From Shimwellia blattae DSM 4481 = NBRC 105725 (lineage in GTDB: Bacteria; Pseudomonadota; Gammaproteobacteria; Enterobacterales; Enterobacteriaceae), in NCBI RefSeq assembly GCF_000262305.1, contig NC_017910.1, forward strand, positions 930,001-994,000: a stretch of 64,000 nucleotides of DNA. The letters run 5' to 3'. Below the pieces are notes generated by a model, which was not told the origin of the DNA, did not search any database, and was given only the letters and a program-made list of their open reading frames with translations. The number at the start of each line of letters is the position of its first letter. Positions within the stretch are counted from its first letter, which is position 1. Shown in pieces: positions 53,492 to 63,332 of this stretch. Both the position numbers and the translations under genes were made by a program.

Positions 53492-54655
53492 TTACCGGGC
53501 CGGATCTACCGGCACCACATTCTCACTGGGGTAGCATCCCAGCACTTTCAGCGAGCGGGCGGTTTCGGTCATTTCACGCAGCGCCTGCTGCATGGCCGCA
53601 TCCTGCACGTTGGCCTGAATATCCAGATAAAACATCTCTTCCCACGGGTTACCGTTGATCGGGCGTGATTCCAGTTTGGTCATGATCAGGTTGTGATTGC
53701 GCAGTACCAGCAGGGCTTCAACCAGTGAGCCCGCCTGCTGGCCGGTCGCCATCAGCAGGGTGGTTTTTGCCGGAACCTGGTCTGAGACATTCACCGCCTT
53801 GCGGGCCAGCACCAGGAAGCGGGTAATATTCTGTGTCTGGTTTGCCAGGTTGCGCTCCAGCACCTGCAGGCCATACAGGGCGCCACCGGCTTCACTGCCC
53901 AGTGCCGCCACCCGCGGCGAGTTTGCCTGTTTGACTTTTTCCATCGCGGCGGAGGTGCTTTCGCAGTATTCGATCTTCCAGTGCGGGTAGCGGGCAATAA
54001 AGTGGCTGCACTGCTGGAAGGGCTGCGGGTGGCTGTAAATCGTCTCTATCTGGTCGAGGGCGGTAGTGGTGGCAACCAGCACGCAGTGGTCGATAGGCAC
54101 CGTCATTTCACCCACGATGGCCAGCGATGTGTGCTGCAGCAGGTCGTATACGTCGTTAATCGCCCCGGAGCTGGTGTTTTCAATCGGCACCACGGCGTAG
54201 TCTGCCTGGCCGGTCTCTACCTGGCTGAAGATATCACTAAAGCGCGTACAGCCGCTTTCCTGGAACTGCTCAAAGTGGCGCGCTGCGTACTGGCGGGCCG
54301 CAAGGTGTGAATAAGAGCCTTTCGGGCCGAGGAAGGCCACCCGGGCAGAGGCGGGGTTGGTCTGGTTCAGATGCTGTTGCAGCAGTGCCTGCTGGGTCAG
54401 TACGGAGTCTTCGATAATTAACTGGAATAGCCGGGTGATGTAGTGGGCGTCAAGATGGTGGGCTTTGCCCAGCGCTATCAGGCGCTCCAGGAGGTCTTTT
54501 TCCCGGTCGATGTCGCGCACGGGCCGGTGGGATGCCAGTTTTGCCTTACCCACTTCCACGGCCAGCTGGCGCCGTTTGCCGAGCAGCTCCAGTAACTGAG
54601 CGTCCAGGGCGCTGATTTTGTCTCGCAAGTCCAGTAACGGGTTTTCCGCTGTCAT
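53492..54655 (-). CDS. pheA: Chorismate mutase/prephenate dehydratase PheA
   Basis: A 387-residue bifunctional enzyme (E. coli 386): AroQ mutase domain (LLDLRDKISALDAQLLELLGKRRQLAVEVGKAK), prephenate dehydratase domain (VAFLGPKGSYSHLAARQYA ... VPIENTSSGAINDVYDLL) and an ACT regulatory domain (PGSLVEALLVLRNHNLIMTKLESRPI-type) for phenylalanine feedback. It makes phenylpyruvate. ATG 54655 (MTAENPLLDLR) is the family start. It is controlled by the pheL attenuator upstream. Confidence 0.98.
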   Translation of the reverse strand: MTAENPLLDLRDKISALDAQLLELLGKRRQLAVEVGKAKLASHRPVRDIDREKDLLERLIALGKAHHLDAHYITRLFQLIIEDSVLTQQALLQQHLNQTNPASARVAFLGPKGSYSHLAARQYAARHFEQFQESGCTRFSDIFSQVETGQADYAVVPIENTSSGAINDVYDLLQHTSLAIVGEMTVPIDHCVLVATTTALDQIETIYSHPQPFQQCSHFIARYPHWKIEYCESTSAAMEKVKQANSPRVAALGSEAGGALYGLQVLERNLANQTQNITRFLVLARKAVNVSDQVPAKTTLLMATGQQAGSLVEALLVLRNHNLIMTKLESRPINGNPWEEMFYLDIQANVQDAAMQQALREMTETARSLKVLGCYPSENVVPVDPAR

Positions 54656-54694
54656 AGAGCTACCTTTTGTCATGTCTTTATTATTGCCGGAAAT

Positions 54695-54724
54695 AAAAAA
54701 GGCCCCCCGGTTTGGGAGGCCCTG
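54695..54724 (-). terminator. pheA attenuator terminator
   Basis: On the minus strand, GGGCCTCCC and GGGGGGCC pair and are followed by TTTTTTA, between pheL and pheA. It is the terminator arm of the phenylalanine attenuator. Confidence 0.9.
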
Positions 54725-54769
54725 GTGTTCGTCTTCGCATTCTCTGTCACACGACGAATTGCCTCCCGT

Positions 54770-54817
54770 TCAGGGGAAGGTAAAAAAGAATGCGAAGAAA
54801 AACGGTTGCCGGGTCAT
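54770..54817 (-). CDS. pheL: pheA leader peptide PheL
   Basis: A 15-residue leader peptide, MTRQPFFFAFFFTFP, ending at TGA. Seven phenylalanine codons make ribosome stalling depend on charged tRNA-Phe, so low phenylalanine prevents the downstream terminator from forming. E. coli PheL has the same length with MKHIP in place of MTRQP. Confidence 0.95.
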   Translation of the reverse strand: MTRQPFFFAFFFTFP

Positions 54818-54881
54818 ATCAGATTCCTGTGGTGTCAGACAGTTAAAGTACCTGTACTCTTTTCGCTCTGTCAACAAAAAC

Positions 54882-54908
54882 AAAAAACGCGCCCTGGGGC
54901 GCGTTTAT
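54882..54908 (-). terminator. raiA terminator
   Basis: On the minus strand, ACGCGCCC and GGGCGCGT form an 8-bp stem followed by TTTTT. It lies 25 bases past the raiA stop. Confidence 0.88.
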
Positions 54909-54931
54909 CAGCGTGTTACCGGTGTCAGGCT

Positions 54932-55270
54932 TTATTCCTCTTCTTCGGCTGCCAGGGTGGTATCTTTCACTGATGTGGCGGCACGGCGTGCTTCGCCTTT
55001 GTGCTGCACTTTGTTCAGCTGGCGTTCCAGCTTGTTGATCAGTTCGTTGATTGCCGCATACATATCCACATTAGTGGCGCTGGCAATCAGCTGCCCGTTC
55101 GGGGTGTTGATGTTCGCATCGGCCACGTAGCCCTGTGGCTCTTTAGACAAGATAATATGCGGGTTGATCAGGTGAGTTTGCCATTTTTCCAGTTTGGTGA
55201 GACGGCTTTCGACATGCTGGCGGATGGCCGGGGTGATTTCCATTTGTTTGCTGGTAATGTTCACTGTCAT
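54932..55270 (-). CDS. raiA: Ribosome-associated inhibitor RaiA (YfiA)
   Basis: A 112-residue protein (E. coli 113), short HPF/RaiA type: MTVNITSKQMEITPAIRQHVESRLTKLEKW ... DMYAAINELINKLERQLNKVQHKGEARR, with an acidic tail (AAEEEE). It binds in the 30S A/P sites in stationary phase and cold, and blocks 100S dimer formation. Confidence 0.97.
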   Translation of the reverse strand: MTVNITSKQMEITPAIRQHVESRLTKLEKWQTHLINPHIILSKEPQGYVADANINTPNGQLIASATNVDMYAAINELINKLERQLNKVQHKGEARRAATSVKDTTLAAEEEE

Positions 55271-55511
55271 AAATGTTACCTCTTGTCTTTACCGTCTTGG
55301 TGAATTCAGCATACCTCGCTGAATGTTAAAATGTGTGATTTTAATCACGTTATTTTGTCGGTTTTTGTCAGTCAGCTCTTTTTGTGAGACAGGGCATGAT
55401 ACCGCCAGATTTTTCTTGAGAAGTCACCAGACAGGGGCCATATTGAACAGGATCAGTCGCCGCTAAAGCGATTCAGTGGCGGCTAAAATTGCAACAGCAA
55501 ACCGTATTTAC

Positions 55512-55545
55512 AAAAAAAACGGCAACCCGCGGGTTGCCGTTTTTG
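55512..55545. terminator. bamD terminator
   Basis: AAACGGCAACCCGCGGGTTGCCGTTT region: a 13-bp self-complementary stem with T-runs on both strands, 15 bases past the bamD stop. Confidence 0.93.
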
Positions 55546-55559
55546 CTGTCTGGCTGCGA

Positions 55560-56297
55560 TCAGCTGTTGATGTTGTTCGCAGCGATAATTTTCGCCACTT
55601 TGTCTGCCTGTGCGTTCATCTGCAGCTCGCGGTAGGCGTTTTCCATCAGCGGCAGTGCGTCGCGGGTGGCTTTGGTATCCGGGTAGTTACGCAGCATACC
55701 CTCAACCCGGTTAACCACAGCGACCCAGGCACCGCGATCGGTGTAGTATTGCGCGACCGACAGCTCATACTTGGAGAGACGGTCTTTCAGGTAGACCAGG
55801 CGCTTGGTCGCGTCGGTGCTGTACTGGCTGTTCGGGTAGTTACGCACCAGACGGGAGAAGTCGTTAAATGCGTCGCGGGCGTGTTGCGGATCGCGATCGG
55901 AACGATCTACACCAAAGAAGCCCTGTAATGCGCTATCATCTAGCGCCATGTTGGTCAGCCCGCGCATGTAGACCACATAGTCGATGTTCGGGTGAGTCGG
56001 GTTCAGACGCATGAACCGGTCAATCGCCGCCTGCGCGAGAGGTAAATCGGCATTTTTGTAGTAGGCGTAGATCAGGTCCAGTTGCACCTGCTGGGAATAG
56101 GGGCCAAACGGATAGCGATTATCCAGTGCTTCCAGTTGCGTTATTGCCGCTTTCCAGTTACCGTCCTGCAGTTTTTGCTGTGCTGTCGCGTATATTTCAG
56201 AAGGCGGATTATCAGGAACCTCTTCTTTGGAACCGGAGCAACCAGCCAAGGCCAGGCTTAACGTGGCTGCGGCCACCAGATATTTCATGCGCGTCAT
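55560..56297 (-). CDS. bamD: Outer-membrane assembly lipoprotein BamD (YfiO)
   Basis: A 245-residue lipoprotein, the E. coli length, with lipobox LAGC and five TPR-like repeats (EIYATAQQKLQDGNWKAAITQLEALDNRYPFGPYSQQVQLDLIYAYYKNADLPLAQAAIDRFMRLNPTHP is spread over the first two). It is the essential lipoprotein of the Bam complex and binds beta-barrel substrates. It is divergent from rluD. Confidence 0.97.
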   Translation of the reverse strand: MTRMKYLVAAATLSLALAGCSGSKEEVPDNPPSEIYATAQQKLQDGNWKAAITQLEALDNRYPFGPYSQQVQLDLIYAYYKNADLPLAQAAIDRFMRLNPTHPNIDYVVYMRGLTNMALDDSALQGFFGVDRSDRDPQHARDAFNDFSRLVRNYPNSQYSTDATKRLVYLKDRLSKYELSVAQYYTDRGAWVAVVNRVEGMLRNYPDTKATRDALPLMENAYRELQMNAQADKVAKIIAANNINS

Positions 56298-56427
56298 GAC
56301 GTTTTGACTTTCCTCAGAATGTTATTCCGGGAGGCTCTCCGTTAAGCTCCCGATAAAGACCAGCTACAATAGCACACTATATTAAACGGCAAAGCCGTAA
56401 AACCCAACGTTAACGAAGAAGCTGTCT

Positions 56428-57408
56428 ATGGCACAACTAGTACAACTCACCGCAACGGTGTCCGAATCTCAACTCGGTCAACGCTTAGATCAGGCTTTGG
56501 CCGAATTGTTCCCGGATTATTCTCGTTCGCGCATAAAAGAATGGATTCTTGACCAGCGCGTACTGGTTAACGGCAACATTTGCAGCACCCCGAAGGAAAA
56601 AGTCTTCGGCGGGGAAAGCGTTGCCATCAATGCCGAGATCGACGAAAACATTCGCTTTGAACCTCAGGATATCCCCCTGGATATCGTCTATGAAGACGAT
56701 GATATCATTGTTATTAATAAACCTCGCGGTCTGGTTGTTCACCCCGGGGCCGGGAACCCGGATGGCACCGTACTGAATGCACTGCTGCACTACTACCCGC
56801 CGATTGTCGATGTTCCCCGCGCCGGTATTGTTCACCGCCTGGATAAAGACACCACCGGTCTGATGGTCGTCGCCAAGACGGTACCGGCCCAGACACGGCT
56901 GGTTGAATCCCTGCAACTGCGCGAAATCACCCGTGAGTATGAAGCGGTCGCTATCGGCCATATGACCGCTGGCGGAACCGTCAGCGAGCCTATCAGCCGC
57001 CACCCGACTAAACGTACCCAGATGGCTGTCCACCCGATGGGGAAACCTGCAGTCACCCACTACCGTATTATGGAACATTTTCGCGTGCATACCCGGCTGC
57101 GGCTGCGCCTGGAAACCGGGCGTACGCACCAGATTCGTGTACACATGGCCCATATTACTCACCCGCTGGTGGGGGATCCGGTTTACGGTGGCCGTCCGCG
57201 TCCGCCGAAACACGCCTCTGATAAATTTATTGACGTGCTGCGCCGCTTTGACCGCCAGGCGCTGCACGCCACTATGCTGCGCTTATACCATCCGGTAAGT
57301 GGTATTCAGATGGAGTGGCATGCGCCAATTCCTGACGACATGGTGGAGCTTATCGCCGCGCTGCAGGAAGATTTTGAAGAGCATAAGGATGAGGTGGACT
57401 GGTTATGA
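56428..57408 (+). CDS. rluD: 23S rRNA pseudouridine synthase RluD
   Basis: A 326-residue enzyme, the E. coli length, with an N-terminal S4 domain (LGQRLDQALAELFPDYSRSRIKEWILDQRVLVNG) and a RluA-type catalytic domain with the aspartate motif IVHRLDKDTTGLMVVAKT. It makes pseudouridines 1911, 1915 and 1917 in helix 69 of 23S rRNA. Its stop overlaps the pgeF start. Confidence 0.98.
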   Translation: MAQLVQLTATVSESQLGQRLDQALAELFPDYSRSRIKEWILDQRVLVNGNICSTPKEKVFGGESVAINAEIDENIRFEPQDIPLDIVYEDDDIIVINKPRGLVVHPGAGNPDGTVLNALLHYYPPIVDVPRAGIVHRLDKDTTGLMVVAKTVPAQTRLVESLQLREITREYEAVAIGHMTAGGTVSEPISRHPTKRTQMAVHPMGKPAVTHYRIMEHFRVHTRLRLRLETGRTHQIRVHMAHITHPLVGDPVYGGRPRPPKHASDKFIDVLRRFDRQALHATMLRLYHPVSGIQMEWHAPIPDDMVELIAALQEDFEEHKDEVDWL

Positions 57409-58136
57409 CGCAATTGATTATTCCTCAGTGGCCATTACCCGCTAACGTACGGGCCTGTAGCAGCACCCGCACAGGGGGGGTAAGCGAAGGCGCTTACCGG
57501 TCGATGAATCTGGGGGCACACTGTGGGGATAATCCTGCGCATGTGGAAGAGAACCGCCAGCGTTTGTATACGGCGGCCGGTATGCCCTCACGCCCGGTCT
57601 GGCTGGAGCAGGTCCACGGGAAAGCGGTACTCCAGCTGGATGGTGGCCCTTATACCTCTAAAAGGGCCGATGCCTCATGGACATGTAAACCGGCAACGGT
57701 TTGTGCTGTGATGACAGCAGATTGTTTACCGGTGCTATTCTGTAATAGCGCTGGTACTGAGATTGCTGCTGCTCATGCTGGCTGGCGCGGGCTATGTGAA
57801 GGTGTGCTGGAAGAGACAATCGCGTGCTTTGCGGATCAGCCTGAAAATATTATGGCCTGGCTGGGGCCCGCTATCGGCCCACAGGCTTTTGAGGTGGGGC
57901 CGGAAGTTCGCGAAGCGTTTATGGCGAAAGATGCGGCGGCCGGTGCGGCTTTTCGTCCGGCGGGGCTTAAGTATTACGCTGATATCTATCAGCTGGCCCG
58001 CCAGCGACTGGCGCGGGCCGGGGTTACCCGGATCTTTGGCGGTGAACACTGTACCTGGACTGAGTCTGATACGTTCTTTTCTTATCGTCGTGACAAGGTT
58101 ACCGGCCGTATGGCAAGTTTCATCTGGCTGATATAA
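57405..58136 (+). CDS. pgeF: Purine nucleoside phosphorylase-like YfiH/PgeF (laccase-domain protein)
   Basis: A 243-residue protein, the E. coli length, with metal ligands in CAVMTADCLPVLFCN and AAAHAGWRGLCEGVLE. E. coli YfiH was renamed PgeF for a role in peptidoglycan editing (removing wrong UDP-MurNAc-Ser intermediates); homologs act on purine nucleosides. It overlaps rluD by ATGA. Confidence 0.95.
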   Translation: MTQLIIPQWPLPANVRACSSTRTGGVSEGAYRSMNLGAHCGDNPAHVEENRQRLYTAAGMPSRPVWLEQVHGKAVLQLDGGPYTSKRADASWTCKPATVCAVMTADCLPVLFCNSAGTEIAAAHAGWRGLCEGVLEETIACFADQPENIMAWLGPAIGPQAFEVGPEVREAFMAKDAAAGAAFRPAGLKYYADIYQLARQRLARAGVTRIFGGEHCTWTESDTFFSYRRDKVTGRMASFIWLI

Positions 58137-58198
58137 CCTATAGAATCAAGACGATCCAGCGCGTATAGCTGCCTTCGCATATATTTATGGTCATTAAC

Positions 58199-58226
58199 CT
58201 TGAATATTTGAGGGATGACCTCATTT
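58199..58226 (+). promoter_or_regulatory. Sigma-32 heat-shock promoter of clpB
   Basis: CTTGAAT (58199-58205) and CCTCATTT (58219-58226) with a 13-base spacer match the sigma-32 consensus with one change in each box, 40 bases before the clpB ATG. Confidence 0.85.
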
Positions 58227-58265
58227 AATCTCCAGTAGCAATTTTGACCTGTTATGGGAGGAGTT

Positions 58266-60842
58266 ATGCGCCTGGATCGTCTTACTAATAAGTTCCAGCA
58301 AGCACTCGCCGATGCCCAGTCCCTCGCTCTCGGGCACGACAACCAATATATCGAACCTCTTCACCTGATGAGCGCTCTGCTCAGCCAGGAAGGGGGATCT
58401 GTTGCCCCGTTACTTACCACTGCCGGCGTGAATGTCGGGCAGTTACGTACCGCTATTGATGAAGCGCTGAAGCGCCTGCCCCAGGTTGAAGGGACCGGTG
58501 GTGATGTTCAGCCGTCTCAGGATCTGGTGCGAGCCTTAAATCTGTGCGACAAGCTGGCACAGAAACAGGGTGACAATTTTATTTCATCAGAGCTGTTTGT
58601 TCTGGCGGCGCTTGAGACCCGCGGGTCCCTGGCCGATTTACTGAAAAATGCCGGACTGACGACAGCCAACGTAACGCAGGCCATTGAGCAACTGCGTGGA
58701 GGCGAAAGCGTGAATGATCAGAATGCCGAGGATCAACGGCAGGCATTGAAAAAATTTACCGTGGATCTGACCGAGCGGGCCGAGCAGGGCAAGCTGGATC
58801 CCGTTATCGGGCGTGATGAAGAGATCCGCCGCACTATTCAGGTACTGCAGCGCCGGACCAAAAACAACCCGGTACTGATTGGTGAGCCTGGCGTGGGTAA
58901 AACCGCCATTGTGGAAGGGCTGGCCCAGCGTATTGTTAATGGCGAAGTGCCGGAAGGGCTGAAAGGCCGCCGGGTACTGGCGCTGGATATGGGGGCGCTG
59001 GTGGCCGGGGCGAAATACCGCGGTGAATTCGAAGAGCGCCTCAAAGGGGTGCTTAACGATCTGGCCAAACAGGAAGGCAATGTCATCCTGTTTATTGACG
59101 AGCTGCACACTATGGTGGGGGCAGGTAAAGCAGACGGCGCCATGGATGCCGGGAATATGCTGAAACCGGCGCTGGCCCGTGGTGAGCTGCACTGCGTGGG
59201 TGCCACCACACTGGATGAGTATCGACAGTATATTGAAAAAGACGCCGCCCTGGAGCGTCGTTTCCAGAAAGTATTTGTGGCGGAGCCGAGCGTTGAAGAT
59301 ACCATCGCGATTCTGCGTGGCCTGAAAGAGCGCTATGAATTGCACCACCATGTGCAAATCACGGACCCGGCAATCGTGGCGGCGGCAACGTTGTCCCACC
59401 GCTATATTGCTGACCGGCAGTTGCCGGATAAAGCCATCGACCTTATCGATGAAGCGGCGTCCAGCATCCGTATGCAGATAGACTCCAAACCCGAAGAGCT
59501 CGATCGTCTGGACCGGCGTATTATCCAGTTAAAACTGGAGCAGCAGGCCCTGCGTAAAGAAGCAGACGAAGCCAGTAAAAAACGGCTGGATATGCTGGAA
59601 GAAGAGCTCGCCGATAAAGAGCGCCAGTATTCCGTGCTGGAAGAAGAGTGGAAAGCGGAAAAAGCCTCGCTGTCCGGTACACAGACTATCAAAGCGGAGC
59701 TGGAGCAGGCGAAGATTGCCATTGAGCAGGCGCGCCGTAACGGCGACCTGGCCCGCATGTCTGAGCTGCAATACGGGAAAATCCCTGAACTGGAAAAACA
59801 GCTGGCGGCGGCCACCCAGTCTGAAGGGAAAACCATGCGTCTGCTGCGTAACAAAGTGACCGACGCGGAAATTGCGGAAGTGCTGGCTCGCTGGACCGGT
59901 ATTCCGGTCTCCAGAATGATGGAGAGCGAGCGCGATAAACTGCTGCGTATGGAAGAGCAACTGCACGATCGTGTTATCGGCCAGAATGAAGCAGTTGAAG
60001 CGGTATCTAACGCGATTCGCCGTAGCCGTGCGGGCCTTGCGGATCCTAACCGGCCGATTGGCTCCTTCCTGTTCCTTGGGCCGACCGGGGTTGGTAAGAC
60101 CGAATTGTGTAAGGCGCTGGCTAACTTTATGTTCGACAGCGACGACGCGATGATCCGTATCGACATGTCCGAGTTTATGGAGAAACACTCGGTATCGCGT
60201 CTGGTGGGGGCACCTCCGGGATATGTGGGTTATGAAGAAGGGGGCTACCTCACGGAAGCCGTGCGGCGGCGTCCTTATTCCGTCATCCTGCTGGATGAAG
60301 TGGAAAAAGCGCACCCGGATGTCTTTAATATCCTGCTGCAGGTGCTGGATGACGGGCGCCTGACAGACGGGCAGGGGAGAACGGTCGACTTTCGCAATAC
60401 GGTCGTGATTATGACCTCTAACCTGGGGTCTGATCTTATTCAGGAGCGTTTTGGCGAGCTTAACTATGGCAGCATGAAAGACCTGGTTCTGGAGGTTGTC
60501 AGCCATAATTTCCGCCCGGAATTCATTAACCGTATTGATGAAGTGGTGGTATTCCACCCGCTGGGCCAGCAGCATATTGCTTCTATTGCCCAGATCCAGC
60601 TGCAGCGGTTGTACAAACGCCTGGAAGAGCGCGGCTACAGCGTGCATATCTCTGCCGAGGCGCTCAACCTGCTGAGTGAAAATGGCTTTGATCCGGTATA
60701 TGGCGCGCGTCCGCTGAAACGCGCTATCCAGCAGCAGATTGAAAACCCGCTGGCTCAGCAGATCCTGTCTGGTGAACTGGTGCCGGGGAAAACCATCGAG
60801 CTGGTGGACAAAGACGGCACGATTGTGGCGACCCAGTCATAA
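58266..60842 (+). CDS. clpB: ClpB disaggregase
   Basis: An 858-residue AAA+ chaperone (E. coli 857): N-terminal Clp_N repeats, first AAA domain with GEPGVGKTA and arginine-rich sensor, the long coiled-coil middle domain (about 410-525), and second AAA domain with GPTGVGKTE and RPEFINRIDE. It threads aggregated proteins through its ring with DnaK. There is no ClpP-binding IGF/L loop. ATG 58266 (MRLDRLTNKFQ) is the family start; internal-start ClpB-beta may use GTG 58710 region, not confirmed. Confidence 0.98.
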   Translation: MRLDRLTNKFQQALADAQSLALGHDNQYIEPLHLMSALLSQEGGSVAPLLTTAGVNVGQLRTAIDEALKRLPQVEGTGGDVQPSQDLVRALNLCDKLAQKQGDNFISSELFVLAALETRGSLADLLKNAGLTTANVTQAIEQLRGGESVNDQNAEDQRQALKKFTVDLTERAEQGKLDPVIGRDEEIRRTIQVLQRRTKNNPVLIGEPGVGKTAIVEGLAQRIVNGEVPEGLKGRRVLALDMGALVAGAKYRGEFEERLKGVLNDLAKQEGNVILFIDELHTMVGAGKADGAMDAGNMLKPALARGELHCVGATTLDEYRQYIEKDAALERRFQKVFVAEPSVEDTIAILRGLKERYELHHHVQITDPAIVAAATLSHRYIADRQLPDKAIDLIDEAASSIRMQIDSKPEELDRLDRRIIQLKLEQQALRKEADEASKKRLDMLEEELADKERQYSVLEEEWKAEKASLSGTQTIKAELEQAKIAIEQARRNGDLARMSELQYGKIPELEKQLAAATQSEGKTMRLLRNKVTDAEIAEVLARWTGIPVSRMMESERDKLLRMEEQLHDRVIGQNEAVEAVSNAIRRSRAGLADPNRPIGSFLFLGPTGVGKTELCKALANFMFDSDDAMIRIDMSEFMEKHSVSRLVGAPPGYVGYEEGGYLTEAVRRRPYSVILLDEVEKAHPDVFNILLQVLDDGRLTDGQGRTVDFRNTVVIMTSNLGSDLIQERFGELNYGSMKDLVLEVVSHNFRPEFINRIDEVVVFHPLGQQHIASIAQIQLQRLYKRLEERGYSVHISAEALNLLSENGFDPVYGARPLKRAIQQQIENPLAQQILSGELVPGKTIELVDKDGTIVATQS

Positions 60843-60856
60843 TTATTGCGAATGCT

Positions 60857-60879
60857 AAAGGCCCTGCGGGGCCTTTTTT
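60857..60879 (+). terminator. clpB terminator
   Basis: AAAGGCCC and GGGCCTTT form an 8-bp stem with a 4-base loop followed by TTT. Confidence 0.93.
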
Positions 60880-60963
60880 GTTGCATAAACCACCAGAATG
60901 GCGGTGTTACATACAGTATTGCCTGGAAAATAATCACTCGGTAAAGTTTTTTAAAAACAGGGG

Positions 60964-60991
60964 TTGCCAGCGGCCAGGAACTCCCTATAAT
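60964..60991 (+). promoter_or_regulatory. rrn P1 promoter
   Basis: TTGCCA (-35, 60964-60969), 16-base spacer, TATAAT (-10, 60986-60991), then a GC-rich discriminator. An A/T-rich UP-like stretch precedes it (60941-60960). The arrangement is that of E. coli rrn P1, controlled by growth rate and ppGpp. Confidence 0.92.
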
Positions 60992-61082
60992 GCGCTCCCA
61001 CTGACACGGCACAGCGGCTTCACGGTCCAGCCAGTCAGGCGAAGTAAAACGAATTATCAGTAGCGAATGGCGAAAATAAACG

Positions 61083-61110
61083 TTGACTTCGAAGCGGGGA
61101 GGCGTAATAT
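61083..61110 (+). promoter_or_regulatory. rrn P2 promoter
   Basis: TTGACT (61083-61088), 16-base spacer, TAATAT (61105-61110), then GCACACCCCGCG, nearly the E. coli P2 sequence, about 120 bases after P1. Confidence 0.9.
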
Positions 61111-61145
61111 GCACACCCCGCGCCGCAGAGAAAAACGCGCGGCAC

Positions 61146-61158
61146 TGCTCTTTAACAA
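61146..61158 (+). promoter_or_regulatory. Leader boxA antitermination site
   Basis: TGCTCTTTAACAA is the rrn boxA, bound by NusB-S10 in ribosomal RNA antitermination. Confidence 0.9.
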
Positions 61159-61163
61159 TTTAT

Positions 61164-61178
61164 CAGACAATCTGTGTG
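61164..61178 (+). other. RNase III processing stem flanking 16S (left arm)
   Basis: CAGACAATCTGTGTG pairs perfectly with CACACAGATTGTCTG at 62867-62881, after the 16S gene. The stem loops out 16S rRNA for RNase III cleavage to 17S precursor. Confidence 0.9.
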
Positions 61179-61298
61179 GGCACTCTAAGGCACTGATATC
61201 TTAACGTCGCAAGACGAAAAATGATTATCAAGTCTCAAGAGTGACTAACAGTTAATTCATTACGAATAAACAGTTTAATTCTTTGAGCATCAAACTTT

Positions 61299-62840
<1,542 letters not shown>

Positions 62841-62911
62841 CCTTAAAGATACAACCTTTCAGTGCTCACACAGATTGTCTGATAGAAAATAACGAGCAGT
62901 AATACTCCGGC

Positions 62912-62988
<77 letters not shown>

Positions 62989-63094
62989 ATTTACTCCCTG
63001 ACTTTGTTGTAGCAAAGCTCGCATACTTCAGTATGCTTCGCTTCACTACGCCGCGTCAGTCAGCAAATTAGGTTCACGGGGTTGTTGCTACGAT

Positions 63095-63170
63095 GGGGCT
63101 ATAGCTCAGCTGGGAGAGCGCCTGCTTTGCACGCAGGAGGTCTGCGGTTCGATCCCGCATAGCTCCACCA
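63095..63170 (+). tRNA. alaT: tRNA-Ala (anticodon TGC)
   Basis: 76 bases, GGGGCTATAGCTCAGC to CTCCACCA, with anticodon loop TTTGCAC. It is second in the spacer. The 106 bases between the two tRNAs hold a stem (GCATACTTCAGTATGC, about 63020-63035). Confidence 0.98.
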
Positions 63171-63229
63171 TCGTCTGCTCGGAAATAAAAAAACTTCAGA
63201 ACATACTGAATAAGTGTGTTGCGAAGTTT

Positions 63230-63241
63230 TGCTCTTTAAAA
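63230..63241 (+). promoter_or_regulatory. Spacer boxA before 23S
   Basis: TGCTCTTTAAAA resembles boxA and stands in the usual spacer position ahead of 23S. Confidence 0.8.
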
Positions 63242-63332
63242 ATCTGGAACAAGCTGAAAATTGAAACAATAAACGCGTAAGCGTTTATGAGTCTCTCAAA
63301 TTATCACACCTGAAGACATCTTCGGGTTGTGA

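Noticed and set aside
54618..55130. 170-codon plus-strand ORF across pheL and raiA
   Set aside because: It runs through the attenuator and the raiA terminator and is antisense to raiA; no protein features are seen.
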